Positions 53,394 to 63,418 are shown, numbered from the stretch's first letter. The stretch is DNA of 64,000 nucleotides from Nocardia nova SH22a (GCF_000523235.1 NZ_CP006850.1:4960001-5024000); one strand, 5' to 3'. Notes: generated by a model from the letters alone, not told the origin. A program made the numbers and translations.

Positions 53394-54887
53394 TCAGGCC
53401 GCGGGCACGCCGTAGACATAATCGTCGAGCGGGAAATTCACAGCTTCGCGGTGGGTCGTGACGGTGCTGTTGGGCCGGAGCAACGCCGCCTCACCGTGCT
53501 GATTGAAGTAGTAACTGCGCGCGGTCGAGCAGTCACCGGCGTAGAAGACCGAGGAGCCGAGCTTCTCGGTGACCCGGTCGAGGAAGCGGTCGTTGGCCTC
53601 GGCACGAACCTCGAAGACCTGCTCACCGCGCCGCCGCGCCTCCCGCAGCAGCCGATCCATGTGTTTCATCTGCGCCTCGATGGTGGTGAAGTAGGACAGC
53701 CCACTGTAGGAGTAGGGGCTGTTGAGGCTCAGGAAATTCGGGAACTTCGGCACCGTGATGCCCTCGTACGCCTGGAAACGGTTGTCGCGCCAGTACTTTC
53801 CGAGATTGATCCCGTCGCGGCCGATGATCTCGATCGCCGGGAAGTTGACGTCCCACAGATTGAATCCGGTCGCCAGGATCAGGGTGTCGATCTCGGTCTT
53901 GTGCCCGTCGGCGGTGACGATGCCGTCGGCCTCCACCCGCTCGATCGAGTTGGTCTCCAGACGGACGTTCGGCCGGTTGAACGTCTTGAAGTAGGTGTTG
54001 GAGAACGTCGGCCGCTTACAGCCGAAGTCGTAGTGCGGCGTCAGCTCGGCCCGGACCTCCGGATCGCGCACCTGCGCGCGCAGATGGGCCTTGGCCAGCA
54101 GGGCCGCGCCCTGATTGCCGAACCGGGCCTGCTTGTAGTGCAGCACTCCGGACACCATCAGCAGTTCCAGTGCCGCGGTGTTCACCAGCCGCGCAGCCTT
54201 CTGGGTGAGCGGCAGCTTCTCGAACATCTGCTGCACGGCGGCCGGGATGGGAGTGTCGACCTTCGGGACCACCCAGATCGGGGTGCGCTGGAAGACGGTC
54301 AGTTCGGCGACCTTCTTCGCCGCCTCGGGAACCAGCTGGACCGCGGTGGCGCCGGTGCCGATGATCGCCGCGCGGCGTCCGGTCAGGTCGAAATCGTCCT
54401 CCCACGCGGTGGTGTGCAGGATCTTGCCCGCGAAGTCGTCGATGCCCGGGAACGGCGGGGTGTAGGGCTGGGACAGGAATCCGGTGGCGGTGAGCAGATA
54501 GCGCGCCGTGAGCGTCTCCCCGCCCTCGACCGACACCACCCAGTGCCGCTGGTCGGCGTCCCAGCGCGCGCCGCCGACGACCTGACCGAACCGCATCCGG
54601 CGGCGCAGATCGTATTTCGTGGCGATGTGCTCGGCGTACTTCTTCAGTTCGCCGCCCGGCGCGAACAGCCGCGACCAGTGCGGATTGGGCTCGAATGAAT
54701 AGGAGTAGGTGACCGACGCGATGTCGACCGCCAGACCCGGGTAGTGGTTGACGTGCCAGGTCCCGCCCAGATCGTCCTCGCGCTCGAGGATGACGAAATT
54801 GCTCAGGCCGAGACGGTCCAGCTGAATTCCGGCCCCCATACCGCCGAATCCCGCGCCGACCACCACGGCGTCGTATCGAGGTGCCAC
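53394..54887 (-). CDS. Baeyer-Villiger-type FAD/NADPH flavoprotein monooxygenase
   Basis: 497 residues from GTG at 54887, which has AGGAGG at perfect spacing. FAD motif GAGFGGMG (residues 11-18), GGTWHVNHYPGLAVDI, the BVMO fingerprint form FAGKILHTTAWE (FxGxxxHxxxW) near 165, and second nucleotide motif IGTGATAVQLV near 185; SYYFNQHGEAALLRPN is near the end. Substrates are ketones or lipids; the family includes steroid and fatty-acid acting enzymes in actinobacteria. Divergent TetR gene at 54966 with nested palindromes between suggests induction by substrate. Confidence 0.88.
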   Translation of the reverse strand: MAPRYDAVVVGAGFGGMGAGIQLDRLGLSNFVILEREDDLGGTWHVNHYPGLAVDIASVTYSYSFEPNPHWSRLFAPGGELKKYAEHIATKYDLRRRMRFGQVVGGARWDADQRHWVVSVEGGETLTARYLLTATGFLSQPYTPPFPGIDDFAGKILHTTAWEDDFDLTGRRAAIIGTGATAVQLVPEAAKKVAELTVFQRTPIWVVPKVDTPIPAAVQQMFEKLPLTQKAARLVNTAALELLMVSGVLHYKQARFGNQGAALLAKAHLRAQVRDPEVRAELTPHYDFGCKRPTFSNTYFKTFNRPNVRLETNSIERVEADGIVTADGHKTEIDTLILATGFNLWDVNFPAIEIIGRDGINLGKYWRDNRFQAYEGITVPKFPNFLSLNSPYSYSGLSYFTTIEAQMKHMDRLLREARRRGEQVFEVRAEANDRFLDRVTEKLGSSVFYAGDCSTARSYYFNQHGEAALLRPNSTVTTHREAVNFPLDDYVYGVPAA

Positions 54888-54914
54888 GCCGAACCTCCTG
54901 TTACTTCCCATAAC

Positions 54915-54957
54915 TGATACGGAATGACACATCATTCCGTTTCGGAACACCGTATCA
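54915..54957. promoter_or_regulatory. Nested palindromes, probable TetR operator for monooxygenase
   Basis: Outer arms TGATACGG (54915-54922) and CCGTATCA (54950-54957), inner perfect palindrome CGGAATGA-CACA-TCATTCCG (54920-54939). The array lies between the monooxygenase (start 54887) and TetR gene (start 54966), ideal for a self-regulated divergent switch. Confidence 0.75.
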
Positions 54958-54965
54958 TCGGGCTC

Positions 54966-55592
54966 GTGCCGCAGCCATCCACTCATGCCGAACGCCGCAA
55001 GGCCGAACTCCGCCGCCAGATCATCGACACCGCGTTCGCCTGTTTCGCCGAGAAGGGCTATCACGCGACCGGGATCGCGGACATCGCGACGGAACTCGGC
55101 ATCGGGCACGGCACCTTCTACCGGTACTTCGAGAACAAGCGCGACATCATCGACCATGTCATCGATGATCTGGCCGCCCGCATCATCGAGGCGCTTGGCA
55201 CCGAGAACGCGCCCGACGCGGCGTCCTCACTGGAGGAGTACCGGCATCAGCTCGACCGGATCGGCATCGCGCTGCACCGGATCTTCCTGGAGGATCGCCG
55301 GGTCGCCCAGCTGCTGCTGTTCCAGGCCACCGGCATCGACACCGAGTTGACGACGCGGCTCTACGGTCTGCTCGACACCGCCGACGCGCTCACCTCCGGA
55401 TATCTCGAACACGGGGTGGAACAGGGTTATCTGCGCGCCGATCTGGACACGGTCGCCACCGCCAAGGCGGTGACCGGAATGCTGCTGGCCGCGATCCTGC
55501 ACGGGCTGCGCGATCCCGATCCCGAGGCCACCGACGCTCTCGCCCGCGCCATCCCCCGGCTGCTGATCGACGGCGTGCGGGCCCCGGCCTGA
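54966..55592 (+). CDS. TetR-family transcriptional regulator of the monooxygenase
   Basis: 208 residues. HTH near residues 13-58 (ELRRQIIDTAFACFAEKGYH, ATGIADIATELGIGHGTFYR, YFENKRDIIDHV); the rest is a helical ligand-binding domain. The frame is open from 54924, but that start would lie inside the operator; GTG at 54966 (VPQPSTHAERRKA) is preferred. Controls, by inference, the divergent monooxygenase. Confidence 0.85.
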   Translation: MPQPSTHAERRKAELRRQIIDTAFACFAEKGYHATGIADIATELGIGHGTFYRYFENKRDIIDHVIDDLAARIIEALGTENAPDAASSLEEYRHQLDRIGIALHRIFLEDRRVAQLLLFQATGIDTELTTRLYGLLDTADALTSGYLEHGVEQGYLRADLDTVATAKAVTGMLLAAILHGLRDPDPEATDALARAIPRLLIDGVRAPA

Positions 55593-55599
55593 GCGGCGG

Positions 55600-56715
55600 T
55601 CAGTCGAACAGATCGAGGGTGGGCTCGGATTCGCGGCCGCGGACCTCGATCGACCCGAAGACCAGATCCGGCGGCGGCACCAGGCCCAGATGCTCCCAGG
55701 CCGCCGCGGTGGCGACCCGGCCGCGCGGAGTCCGTGCCACCATTCCGGCGCGCACCAGGAACGGCTCGCACACCTCTTCCACGGTGGCGGCCTCCTCCCC
55801 CACGGCGACGGCCAGTGTCGACACCCCGACCGGGCCGCCGCCGAAGCTGCGGACCAGCGCGCCGAGCACGGCACGGTCCAGGCGGTCCAGCCCGAGTGCG
55901 TCGACGTCGTAGACCGCCAGCGCGGCCCGGGCGATATCGCGGGTCACGAGCCCGTCGGCGCGCACCTCGGCGTAATCGCGCACGCGGCGCAGCAACCGGT
56001 TGGCGATGCGTGGCGTCCCGCGGGAGCGACCGGCGATCTCCGCGGCCGCATCGATGTCGATCCGCACGCCCAGGATCGCGGCGGAACGCAGCAGGATGCG
56101 CCGCAATTCCTCGGGCTCGTAGAAGTCCATGTGCCCGGTGAAGCCGAAACGGTCGCGCAGCGGTCCGGTCAGCGCGCCGGATCGGGTGGTCGCGCCGACC
56201 AGAGTGAACGGCGCGATCTCCAGCGGAATCGAGGTGGCGCCGGGGCCCTTGCCGACCACGACGTCGACCCGGAAGTCCTCCATCGCCAGATACAGCATCT
56301 CCTCGGCCGGGCGGGCCATGCGGTGGATCTCGTCGATGAACAGCACATCGCCCTCGACGAGATTGCTCAGCATGGCGGCCAGATCGCCCGCGCGTTCCAG
56401 GGCGGGGCCGGAGGTGATGCGCAGGGCGGTGCCCAGTTCGGCGGCGATGATCATCGCCATGCTGGTCTTGCCCAGGCCGGGCGGACCGGAGAGCAGGACG
56501 TGGTCGGGGGTGCCGCCGCGCTGGGTGGCGCCGCGCAGGACCAGGGCCAGCTGTTCGCGCACGCGCGGCTGGCCGATGAAATCGTCGAGGGACTTCGGGC
56601 GCAGACCGGCCTCGATGTCACCGTCGGATTTCAGATAGTTCGCGGTGACGGCAGACTCGTCCTCGGATGGTGTTGTGCCGTCGGGGAATTCGGCCTCGTC
56701 GTCCATCGGCGTCAC
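55600..56715 (-). CDS. ruvB: Holliday junction branch-migration helicase RuvB
   Basis: 371 residues, AAA+ motor of RuvAB. Walker [13 protein letters not shown] near residues 84-95, Walker [10 protein letters not shown] near 134-142, then [19 protein letters not shown] and [20 protein letters not shown] with the arginine finger region; C-terminal winged helix ([17 protein letters not shown]). It overlaps the ruvA stop by four bases. Confidence 0.97.
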   Translation of the reverse strand: MTPMDDEAEFPDGTTPSEDESAVTANYLKSDGDIEAGLRPKSLDDFIGQPRVREQLALVLRGATQRGGTPDHVLLSGPPGLGKTSMAMIIAAELGTALRITSGPALERAGDLAAMLSNLVEGDVLFIDEIHRMARPAEEMLYLAMEDFRVDVVVGKGPGATSIPLEIAPFTLVGATTRSGALTGPLRDRFGFTGHMDFYEPEELRRILLRSAAILGVRIDIDAAAEIAGRSRGTPRIANRLLRRVRDYAEVRADGLVTRDIARAALAVYDVDALGLDRLDRAVLGALVRSFGGGPVGVSTLAVAVGEEAATVEEVCEPFLVRAGMVARTPRGRVATAAAWEHLGLVPPPDLVFGSIEVRGRESEPTLDLFD

Positions 56716-57317
56716 CGATTCCGGCCGAGGATCGCCAGCGCGGCGCGCAGGGCGCGCGAGGTGTCGAGATCGGGCTGTTCGGCCAGGACGCCGTCGACCG
56801 CGGGTTCGGCCTGCTTGACCGGAAAGCCGAGACCGGTCAGCGCCTCCACGACCTGATCACGCACCGGCGTGATCACCGGCGCCGGGCCCGCGCCCGGCGG
56901 ACCGGACTGCACCGGAACCAGATCCACCTTGTCGCGCAACTCCACGACCATGCGCTCGGCACCGCGCTTACCGATACCGGGCACCCTGGTCAGGGCGGCG
57001 ACATTGCTCTCCGCCAAGGCTTTTCGCAGCGCCTCGGGTTCCAGGACCGCCAGCACCGCCATCGCCAGACGGGGGCCCACACCGGAGACGGTCTGCAGCA
57101 GGCCGAACAGATCGCGGGCCTCGGTGTCGGCGAAACCGAAGAGCGTCATGGAATCCTCGCGCACGATCATCGCCGTGTAGAGGCGCGCGTCCTCACCGCG
57201 CGTGAGCCCCGCCAGGGTGGCCGGAGTCGCGTTGAGCCGGTACCCGACTCCCGCGGCCTCCAGCACCACGTGGTCGAGCCCGATCTCGAGGACCTCTCCG
57301 CGTACCGACGCGATCAC
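56712..57317 (-). CDS. ruvA: Holliday junction DNA-binding protein RuvA
   Basis: 201 residues. Domain I ([20 protein letters not shown]), two helix-hairpin-helix repeats ([40 protein letters not shown]) and a short domain III. Tetramer that loads RuvB. Overlaps both neighbours by four bases. Confidence 0.97.
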   Translation of the reverse strand: MIASVRGEVLEIGLDHVVLEAAGVGYRLNATPATLAGLTRGEDARLYTAMIVREDSMTLFGFADTEARDLFGLLQTVSGVGPRLAMAVLAVLEPEALRKALAESNVAALTRVPGIGKRGAERMVVELRDKVDLVPVQSGPPGAGPAPVITPVRDQVVEALTGLGFPVKQAEPAVDGVLAEQPDLDTSRALRAALAILGRNR

Positions 57318-57883
57318 CCGGACACCGCCTTCCGTTGCTGGGCAAGCTTTTCGGCGTATCTGCGGCGCGCCTGCTCGGCCTGGGCCTCCGCCTTCGCCAT
57401 CCGCTCCAGCATCGGCGCCCGCCAGCAGTGGCAGATCGCCAGCGCCAGTGCGTCGGCCGCATCGGCCGGTTTCGGCGCCGTCTGCAAGCCTAGGATGCGG
57501 GTCACCATCGCGGTCACCTGAGCCTTGCCCGCGGAGCCGTTACCGGTCACCGCGGCCTTGACCTGGCTCGGCGTGTGGAAGGCGACGGGAATGCCGCGCC
57601 GCGCCGCCGCCAGCGCGATCACCCCGCCCGCCTGCGCGGTGCCCATCGCGGTACGCACATTGTGCTGGGCGAAGACCCGCTCGATCGCGACCGCCTCGGG
57701 GCGGTGGGTGTCCATCCAGTACTCGGCGGCATCGGCCACACCGAGCAGGCGCTGCGCGAGATCCATATCGGCGGGGGTCCGCACCACGTCCACGTCCAGT
57801 GCGGTGACCTGCCGGCCCAATCCGCCCTCGACGAGGCTCAACCCGCACCGGGTGAGCCCGGGGTCGACGCCCATCACCCGCAC
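57314..57883 (-). CDS. ruvC: Crossover junction endodeoxyribonuclease RuvC
   Basis: 189 residues. Resolves Holliday junctions. Catalytic acid pattern: Asp in [14 protein letters not shown], Glu in [20 protein letters not shown], and the Asp pair in [13 protein letters not shown]. First gene of the ruvCAB operon, read from GTG at 57883 behind an SOS-type box at 57905-57920. A start at the following ATG (MGVDPG) is possible. Confidence 0.96.
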   Translation of the reverse strand: MRVMGVDPGLTRCGLSLVEGGLGRQVTALDVDVVRTPADMDLAQRLLGVADAAEYWMDTHRPEAVAIERVFAQHNVRTAMGTAQAGGVIALAAARRGIPVAFHTPSQVKAAVTGNGSAGKAQVTAMVTRILGLQTAPKPADAADALALAICHCWRAPMLERMAKAEAQAEQARRRYAEKLAQQRKAVSG

Positions 57884-57904
57884 GACAACGCACCCTCCCG
57901 GTCG

Positions 57905-57920
57905 ACGAACAATTGTTCGA
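57905..57920 (-). promoter_or_regulatory. LexA (SOS) box upstream of ruvC
   Basis: On the minus strand TCGAACAATTGTTCGT matches the actinobacterial LexA consensus TCGAAC-N4-GTTCGA at all but the last base, with a perfect 14-base core palindrome (CGAACAATTGTTCG). It lies 22-37 bases upstream of the ruvC start, where LexA would block the promoter. Damage-induced ruvCAB is established in related bacteria. Confidence 0.85.
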
Positions 57921-57967
57921 AGTCTAACCGAGAGGGCCGCCGCGACCGGCCACCGACATGCGGGAGA

Positions 57968-58486
57968 TCAGACGACGGCGGCTTCGAAGGCCCGGCGGGC
58001 CGCGGTGCCGAACAGGACGAAACGAATCTCGCGCACGTCGGTCGCGGTGGCCCGCACGGTGTCGACCGCGATGTGGGCGCCGTCGTCGATCGGCCAGCCG
58101 TAGATTCCGGTGGAGATGGCGGGGAAGGCCACGGTGCGGGCGCCCACCTCGTCGGCCACCCGCAGCGATTCGCGATAGCAGGAGGCGAGCAGGCCGGAGC
58201 GGTCGTGCGCGGCCGACCAGACCGGGCCGACGGTGTGGATCACCCACTGCGCCGCGAGATCTCCGGCGGTGGTGGCGACCGCCTGCCCGGTGGGCAGCCC
58301 CTCGGGCAGGGTCGTCGCGCGCAATTCGCGGCACGCCTCGAGGATCGCGGGCCCGCCACGCCGATGGATCGCGCCGTCGACCCCGCCGCCGCCCAGTAGC
58401 CGGGTGTTGGCGGCGTTGACTATCGCATCGACGTTCTGTTCGGTGATGTCACCGCGGATCAGCACGAGTTCGGGCACGGAAGACAT
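57968..58486 (-). CDS. Macro-domain ADP-ribose hydrolase
   Basis: 172 residues, one macro domain: LIRGDITEQNVDAIVNAANT, LLGGGGVDGAIHRRGGPAIL, then TVAFPAISTGIYGWPIDDGA. These residues line ADP-ribose in MacroD-type enzymes that remove ADP-ribose or hydrolyse O-acetyl-ADP-ribose. Stand-alone gene, divergent from the membrane esterase. The ATG at 58486 has no strong ribosome site in the visible leader. Confidence 0.9.
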   Translation of the reverse strand: MSSVPELVLIRGDITEQNVDAIVNAANTRLLGGGGVDGAIHRRGGPAILEACRELRATTLPEGLPTGQAVATTAGDLAAQWVIHTVGPVWSAAHDRSGLLASCYRESLRVADEVGARTVAFPAISTGIYGWPIDDGAHIAVDTVRATATDVREIRFVLFGTAARRAFEAAVV

Positions 58487-58659
58487 TGTGCCGCGCGCAC
58501 TCCGACGCCACCGGGAGATGCGACATCGGTTGCCGGGCCCGGCACCGAATGGTCACCGGGGCGCACACCGCCGTTCATCATGCCTGCACCGGACTCAGCG
58601 GAAGTTCACAGCGTTCCTCGAGGTACGCCGTCGACAATTGCGCCGTGTTCACCGCGCCC

Positions 58660-60138
58660 ATGGATGTGCCGACGCCCGCGCCGACCACCCCCGTGCCGAC
58701 ACCGGCCACCGCGGTGGCCCCGCCTCCGCCGCCACGACTACCCTCGGCGAAACTCAACCCGTACAACGGTTTTCATCACGGAACGTCTCTGCTGCACGGC
58801 TGGTTGCCGTTGACCATCGAGATCGTCGCGGCCGTGCTGCTCATCGTGGCGCTGGTGCGGCTGACCCGCGGATGGTGGCTGATCCGGGTGCCGATCTGCC
58901 TGGCGCTCGGTGTGATCGCCGCGTTCGTGGCGCGCACCGTCATGAACAACGAGGGACTGGCCTCGGATCCGGCCCCGGTCACCCTGTGGATCTGCGTGGG
59001 CGCCACGGTCGGCGCGCTCGCCCTGGTCGTCGCGGGCTGGCCGGGCGCGCGCTGGTGGCAGCGGACCGCCGCGGTGATCGCGGTGCCGTTCGCGCTGGCC
59101 AGCACCGCGGTCGTGCTCAATCAGTGGGTGGGCTACTACCCGAGTGTGCAGTCGGCGTGGAGTGCGCTCACGGCGGGGCCGCTACCGCATCAGACCGATA
59201 TGGACGCCCTCGCCGGAATGCGCGGAACCCACCCCGCCGACGGCGTGATCGTGCCGATCGACACCGGTGACGACGCCAGCGGATTCAAACACCGCACCGA
59301 ATACGTCTATCTCCCACCAGCCTGGTTCGCCGGGCCCACCCCGCCCGCCCTGCCCGCGGTGATGATGATCGGCGGCGAATTCAACACCCCCGCCGACTGG
59401 GTGCGCAGCGGCCAGATCATGCCCGCGGTCGACAAGTTCACCGCCGCGGGCAACGGCACCGCCCCCATCCTGGTGTTCGTCGATTCCTCGGGCAGCTTCA
59501 ACAACGACACCGAATGTGTGAACGGCCCGCGCGGCGCCGCGGCCGACCACCTCACCAAGGACGTCGTGCCGTACGTGGAATCGAAGTTCGGCGTCCCCGC
59601 CGATCCGGCGAAATGGGCCGTGGTCGGCTGGTCGATGGGCGGCACCTGCGCCACCGACCTCACCGTGATGCATCCGGATCTGTTCCACACCTTCGTCGAC
59701 ATCGCGGGCGATCTCGGCCCCACCGCCGGGACCAAGGCGCAGACCGTCTCCCGGCTCTACGGCGGTGACGCCACCGCCTACGACCGCTTCGACCCGCTCA
59801 CCGTGATGGCCGCGCACGGACCGTATTCCGGGGTCGCGGGACTGTTCGACGACCTCACCCCGCCGCACCGGCCCGGTAACGGCAAGGGCGGCAACCACTT
59901 CCACCTGCCCGTGGTGGACGAGAACCGGATCGGGGTCGGCGGGCAGGACGGTGTCATGGACACCGGTGAGGTGGGCGCGGCGGAGAAACTGTGCGAGCAG
60001 GGCCGTGCCGACGGGATCGACTGCACCATCCACACCACCCAGGGCGGGCACACCTGGCAGTTCGCGGCGGCGGCGTTCACCTCGTCCCTGCCGTGGGTGT
60101 CCGCGCGGCTGGGATTGCCCGTTCCCGCCTCGGCCTGA
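58660..60138 (+). CDS. Membrane-anchored alpha/beta-hydrolase (esterase/mycolyltransferase-like)
   Basis: About 492 residues. A short Pro-rich start, then three or four hydrophobic helices (LTIEIVAAVLLIVALVRLTR, TLWICVGATVGALALVVAG) and a large exported catalytic domain: GWSMGG with nucleophile Ser325, typical of Ag85/esterase-D-like hydrolases, and a likely catalytic His at GGHTWQFAA. A role in mycolate, lipid or polymer ester chemistry at the wall is plausible but not shown. Start uncertain: ATG 58660, GTG 58645 or GTG 58666. Confidence 0.78.
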   Translation: MDVPTPAPTTPVPTPATAVAPPPPPRLPSAKLNPYNGFHHGTSLLHGWLPLTIEIVAAVLLIVALVRLTRGWWLIRVPICLALGVIAAFVARTVMNNEGLASDPAPVTLWICVGATVGALALVVAGWPGARWWQRTAAVIAVPFALASTAVVLNQWVGYYPSVQSAWSALTAGPLPHQTDMDALAGMRGTHPADGVIVPIDTGDDASGFKHRTEYVYLPPAWFAGPTPPALPAVMMIGGEFNTPADWVRSGQIMPAVDKFTAAGNGTAPILVFVDSSGSFNNDTECVNGPRGAAADHLTKDVVPYVESKFGVPADPAKWAVVGWSMGGTCATDLTVMHPDLFHTFVDIAGDLGPTAGTKAQTVSRLYGGDATAYDRFDPLTVMAAHGPYSGVAGLFDDLTPPHRPGNGKGGNHFHLPVVDENRIGVGGQDGVMDTGEVGAAEKLCEQGRADGIDCTIHTTQGGHTWQFAAAAFTSSLPWVSARLGLPVPASA

Positions 60139-60271
60139 AGGAATCGCTTCGTTGAAATCAGCACCGCGAAAAGGGTTGTCGTCGGTCGAGGGCCGGAATA
60201 TCACGTATCCAGGTCCCGGCGAGCCGCCGGCCGGCGGCTGGTAGCCCGGGGCATGGTGAAGGCGGTGACAG

Positions 60272-60835
60272 ATGACGGCACTCTCATTCGACTCGGGGTC
60301 CGTTCCGGAGCCCACGCGCGCCGGTGCGCAATCGATCGACCGCGCGCTGGCCGTACTCGACTGCTTCGCGGCCACGTCCGGACTGAGCGTCACCGCCGCC
60401 GCACAACGGCTCGGCCTGCCGGTCAGCACCACACATCGCATCGTGCAGTCGCTGGTCCGGGGCGGTCTGCTCGAACGTGAGGGGCGCTCGGGGCGCTACT
60501 GCCATCGCCAGTTACCCGCGCCGCGCCAGGCGATCGGGGCGAGCGCCGCGGGTCGGGTGATGCTGGCATTCACCCGGCTCGACCTCGCCGCGGCCCGCGA
60601 CGACGTGTCGGGCGCCGCGCTGGACGATGTGCGGCGCCGAGGATACGCACGGGTCGTGACCGGCGACGACACACTCGCCGTCGCGGTTCCGATCCCATCC
60701 GCCGATCACGGCCGCCCGGGCGCGCTGACCGTACAGGCGTCGGTCCGGCGGATGAGCAATCGGCAAATCCACAGGATGGTGCCGTTGATGCATCGGACGG
60801 CGACATTGATCGGACATGCCAACCGGAAAGGCTGA
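60272..60835 (+). CDS. IclR-type regulator with shortened ligand domain
   Basis: 187 residues instead of about 250. The N-terminal winged HTH is intact (RALAVLDCFAATSGLSVTAA, AAQRLGLPVSTTHRIVQSLV); then the usual first half of the effector domain is missing, and sequence resumes at LPAPRQAIGASAAGRVMLAF, which matches the family's PLHASAAGKALLAF position. The C terminus (HGRPGALTVQASVRRMSNRQ) is present. ATG at 60272 has a GGTGACAG leader. It lies 125 bases before the TauD-type gene on the same strand, and may regulate it. Confidence 0.75.
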   Translation: MTALSFDSGSVPEPTRAGAQSIDRALAVLDCFAATSGLSVTAAAQRLGLPVSTTHRIVQSLVRGGLLEREGRSGRYCHRQLPAPRQAIGASAAGRVMLAFTRLDLAAARDDVSGAALDDVRRRGYARVVTGDDTLAVAVPIPSADHGRPGALTVQASVRRMSNRQIHRMVPLMHRTATLIGHANRKG

Positions 60836-60960
60836 ATACCAGGGAAAAACTCCGAGTGAGCATTTCCCGCATCATGAAAACACCATTGTCCGGTCCCCGG
60901 ATTCGGCTCCATGATCGGTCCGATCGATTCACGCGAGCACCGAACTTCCTGGGAGAAGCC

Positions 60961-61905
60961 ATGACTCAGACCACTGCCGCGCCGGCACCCCCGGCATCCG
61001 CGATCGACGTCCGCCCGGTCGCCGGCCACATCGGTGCCGAGATCCACGGGCTCGACCTGCGGGAGCAACTGGACCCCGAATCCGTGCGGACCGTGCGCGC
61101 GGCGCTGCTGCGCCACAAGGTCGTATTCTTCCGCGATCAGCACATCGGGCACGCCGAGCAGGTGACGTTCTCCAAACTCTTCGGTGATGTCACCCCCTCA
61201 CATCCCTACGACGACGAGGCGCCCGAAGGGTTTCCCCAGATCCTCGCCGTGGACAGCCGCAAGTACGAAAAGCGTTTCGGCCGTAGGAAGTACAGCTACG
61301 ACAACAAGTGGCACACCGACGTCACCGCACTGATCAATCCCCCCGCCGCGACGATTCTGCGCGCGCACATCGTGCCCGGAGAGGGTGGAGACACGCAGTG
61401 GACCAACCTCGTCACCGCGTACGAGAACCTGCCCGCCTCGCTCAAATCCCTCGCCGACGGGTTGCGCGCCGAGCACCGTTTCGGCGGGCGGCACCCCCAG
61501 TGGGCTTCGGACAGCAGCTATGCGAAGAAGACCCAAGACAACCCCCTGGTCACCGAGCACCCGGTGGTTCGTGTGCACCCGGAGACCGGTGAGCGCGCGC
61601 TGTTCGTCACACCGGGTTTCACCAGCCGCATCCTCGGCGTCTCACCCAGCCAGAGCGACCGGTTGCTCGAGTTGTTCTTCGAGGAGGTCACCGACCCGTC
61701 GCACACCGTCCGGTTCCGGTGGCTTCCGGGCAGCATCGCCTTCTGGGACAACCGCGCGACAGCGCATCTGGCCCCCTCCGACCTCGACCACCTCGATGTC
61801 ACCCGGGTCCTGTACCGCACCACACTCGAAGGCGATGTGCCGGTGGGCGTCGACGGCCGACCCTCCACCTCGATCGCCGGATCCGCCTTCCACGGCGAGA
61901 AGTGA
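60961..61905 (+). CDS. TauD/TfdA-family Fe(II)/2-oxoglutarate dioxygenase (second copy)
   Basis: 314 residues. Iron triad His118/Asp120 in KWHTDVTA and distal His269 in WDNRATAHLA; Arg282 or Arg286 probably binds 2-oxoglutarate. N-terminal GAEIHGLDL and KVVFFRDQHI are standard. ATG at 60961 has TGGGAGAAG upstream. Downstream of an IclR-type regulator; converges with an enolase gene. Paralogue of 3079 but clearly different in sequence, so not a recent duplication. Confidence 0.9.
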   Translation: MTQTTAAPAPPASAIDVRPVAGHIGAEIHGLDLREQLDPESVRTVRAALLRHKVVFFRDQHIGHAEQVTFSKLFGDVTPSHPYDDEAPEGFPQILAVDSRKYEKRFGRRKYSYDNKWHTDVTALINPPAATILRAHIVPGEGGDTQWTNLVTAYENLPASLKSLADGLRAEHRFGGRHPQWASDSSYAKKTQDNPLVTEHPVVRVHPETGERALFVTPGFTSRILGVSPSQSDRLLELFFEEVTDPSHTVRFRWLPGSIAFWDNRATAHLAPSDLDHLDVTRVLYRTTLEGDVPVGVDGRPSTSIAGSAFHGEK

Positions 61906-61911
61906 TCCCGC

Positions 61912-61955
61912 CCTCGGCGCCGGCATCGAGCACCCGCCCGGAGTCGGCGCCGAGG
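61912..61955. terminator. Hairpin between convergent TauD-type and enolase genes
   Basis: CCTCGGCGCCG (61912-61922) and CGGCGCCGAGG (61945-61955) are exact inverted repeats around a 22-base loop, 7 bases after the dioxygenase stop. Probably a shared terminator. Confidence 0.65.
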
Positions 61956-62028
61956 GGACACGGATCGGCACGTCGCCGTCGATCCGGTCGTCAGCGAGCG
62001 TCCCGGATCCGCCGAAGTCCCGGTCCGG

Positions 62029-63330
62029 CTACGGCCGCCGCGTCCGGGCCGAGGCACCGGCAAGGGTCGAGGCGCCGGCGTACCGTGCCTGGGCGCCGAG
62101 CTCGGCTTCGATGCGCAGAAGCTGGTTGTACTTGCCCGTGCGGTCCGACCGCGACAGCGAGCCTGTTTTGATCTGGCCGGACCCGAGGGCGACGGCGAGA
62201 TCGGCGATGCTGGTGTCCTCGGTCTCTCCTGACCGATGCGACACGATCACGCTGTATCCGCCCCGCCGGGCGATGTCGGCGGTATCGAAAGTCTCGGTGA
62301 GCGTTCCGATCTGGTTGATCTTCAGCAAGACCGAGTTGCCGATTCCGGCACGCATGCCCGCTGCCAGCAGGGTGGGATTGGTACAGAAGACGTCGTCGCC
62401 GACAAGTTGACTGCGCCCGGCGACGGCCGTGGTGAATCGTGTCCAGCCGCGGTGGTCGTCCTGGGCCATGGGGTCTTCGATGGAAACGATCGGATAGGCA
62501 TCGAGCAACCGCAGCAGATATTCGATGTGCTGATCGACGGTTCGGATGGTTCCGTCCGCACGGTAATGGTAGGCGCCGTCGAAATAGAACTCCGAAGCCG
62601 CGATGTCGAGCAGGACGGCGACGTCCTCGCCGAACCGGTAGCCGGCTGTGCCGACGGCCGCGCCGATGTGGTCCAGGACCTGTTCGGCCGAGTACAGGTT
62701 GGGAGCGAAGCCTCCCTCATCACCTACGCTGGTGTTTTCACCCGCGGCCGCGAGGGCGGCTTTGAGCGTGTGAAACACTTCGGCGCCGATCCGCACCGCG
62801 TCCGCGAAGGTCTCGGCCGCGACGGGAGCGATCATGAATTCCTGGAAATCGAGCGGATTGTCCGCGTGGGCTCCCCCGTTGACGATGTTGAACATCGGCA
62901 ATGGCAGCAGCCGGGCGCAGGCTCCGCCGAGATAGCGATAGAGCGGGAGGTGGTGGGCCGCCGCGGCGGCCTTGGCCACCGCCAGCGAGACCCCGAGGGT
63001 GGCGTTGGCACCCAATCGCGCCTTGGTCGCGGTGCCGTCCGCGCCGATCATCGCTTGATCGATCGCCGCCTGATCTTCGGCATCCATTCCGACCACGACC
63101 GCCGCGATCTCGGTGTCGACGTGCGAGACCGCGGTGCGGACGCCGCGGCCGTGGAACCGTGACCGATCCTCGTCGCGCAGTTCGACCGCTTCCCGAGTGC
63201 CGGTCGACGCGCCCGAGGGGACACTCGCCCTGCCGACCGATCCGTCCTCCAGTTCTACGGTGACTTCCACGGTGGGATTGCCTCTGCTGTCGAGGATTTC
63301 GTGACCCACCACATTCCGAATTCGTGTCAT
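62029..63330 (-). CDS. eno: Enolase (2-phosphoglycerate hydratase), possibly an extra copy
   Basis: 433 residues, full length. All catalytic and metal residues are present: His156, Glu164, Glu205 (GDEGGF), Asp242, Glu285 (SIEDP), Asp312 (GDDVF), Lys337 ([13 protein letters not shown]), His365, Arg366, Ser367 (SHRSGE) and Lys388. The C-terminal region [20 protein letters not shown] differs from the usual APARSDRVAKYNQLLR. The context (TauD-type dioxygenase, LysR) is not the common housekeeping eno neighbourhood with divIC-like genes, so it may be a paralogue. ATG at 63330 has GGAAAGGGA. Confidence 0.92.
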   Translation of the reverse strand: MTRIRNVVGHEILDSRGNPTVEVTVELEDGSVGRASVPSGASTGTREAVELRDEDRSRFHGRGVRTAVSHVDTEIAAVVVGMDAEDQAAIDQAMIGADGTATKARLGANATLGVSLAVAKAAAAAHHLPLYRYLGGACARLLPLPMFNIVNGGAHADNPLDFQEFMIAPVAAETFADAVRIGAEVFHTLKAALAAAGENTSVGDEGGFAPNLYSAEQVLDHIGAAVGTAGYRFGEDVAVLLDIAASEFYFDGAYHYRADGTIRTVDQHIEYLLRLLDAYPIVSIEDPMAQDDHRGWTRFTTAVAGRSQLVGDDVFCTNPTLLAAGMRAGIGNSVLLKINQIGTLTETFDTADIARRGGYSVIVSHRSGETEDTSIADLAVALGSGQIKTGSLSRSDRTGKYNQLLRIEAELGAQARYAGASTLAGASARTRRP

Positions 63331-63418
63331 CGAGCGTCCCTTTCCTGCACCGGACCAGGTGCGGTCAACAGTGTGTTCCGGGCGAGCGCGCCTGCGGTAG
63401 AAGGAGTTCGATCGGATG

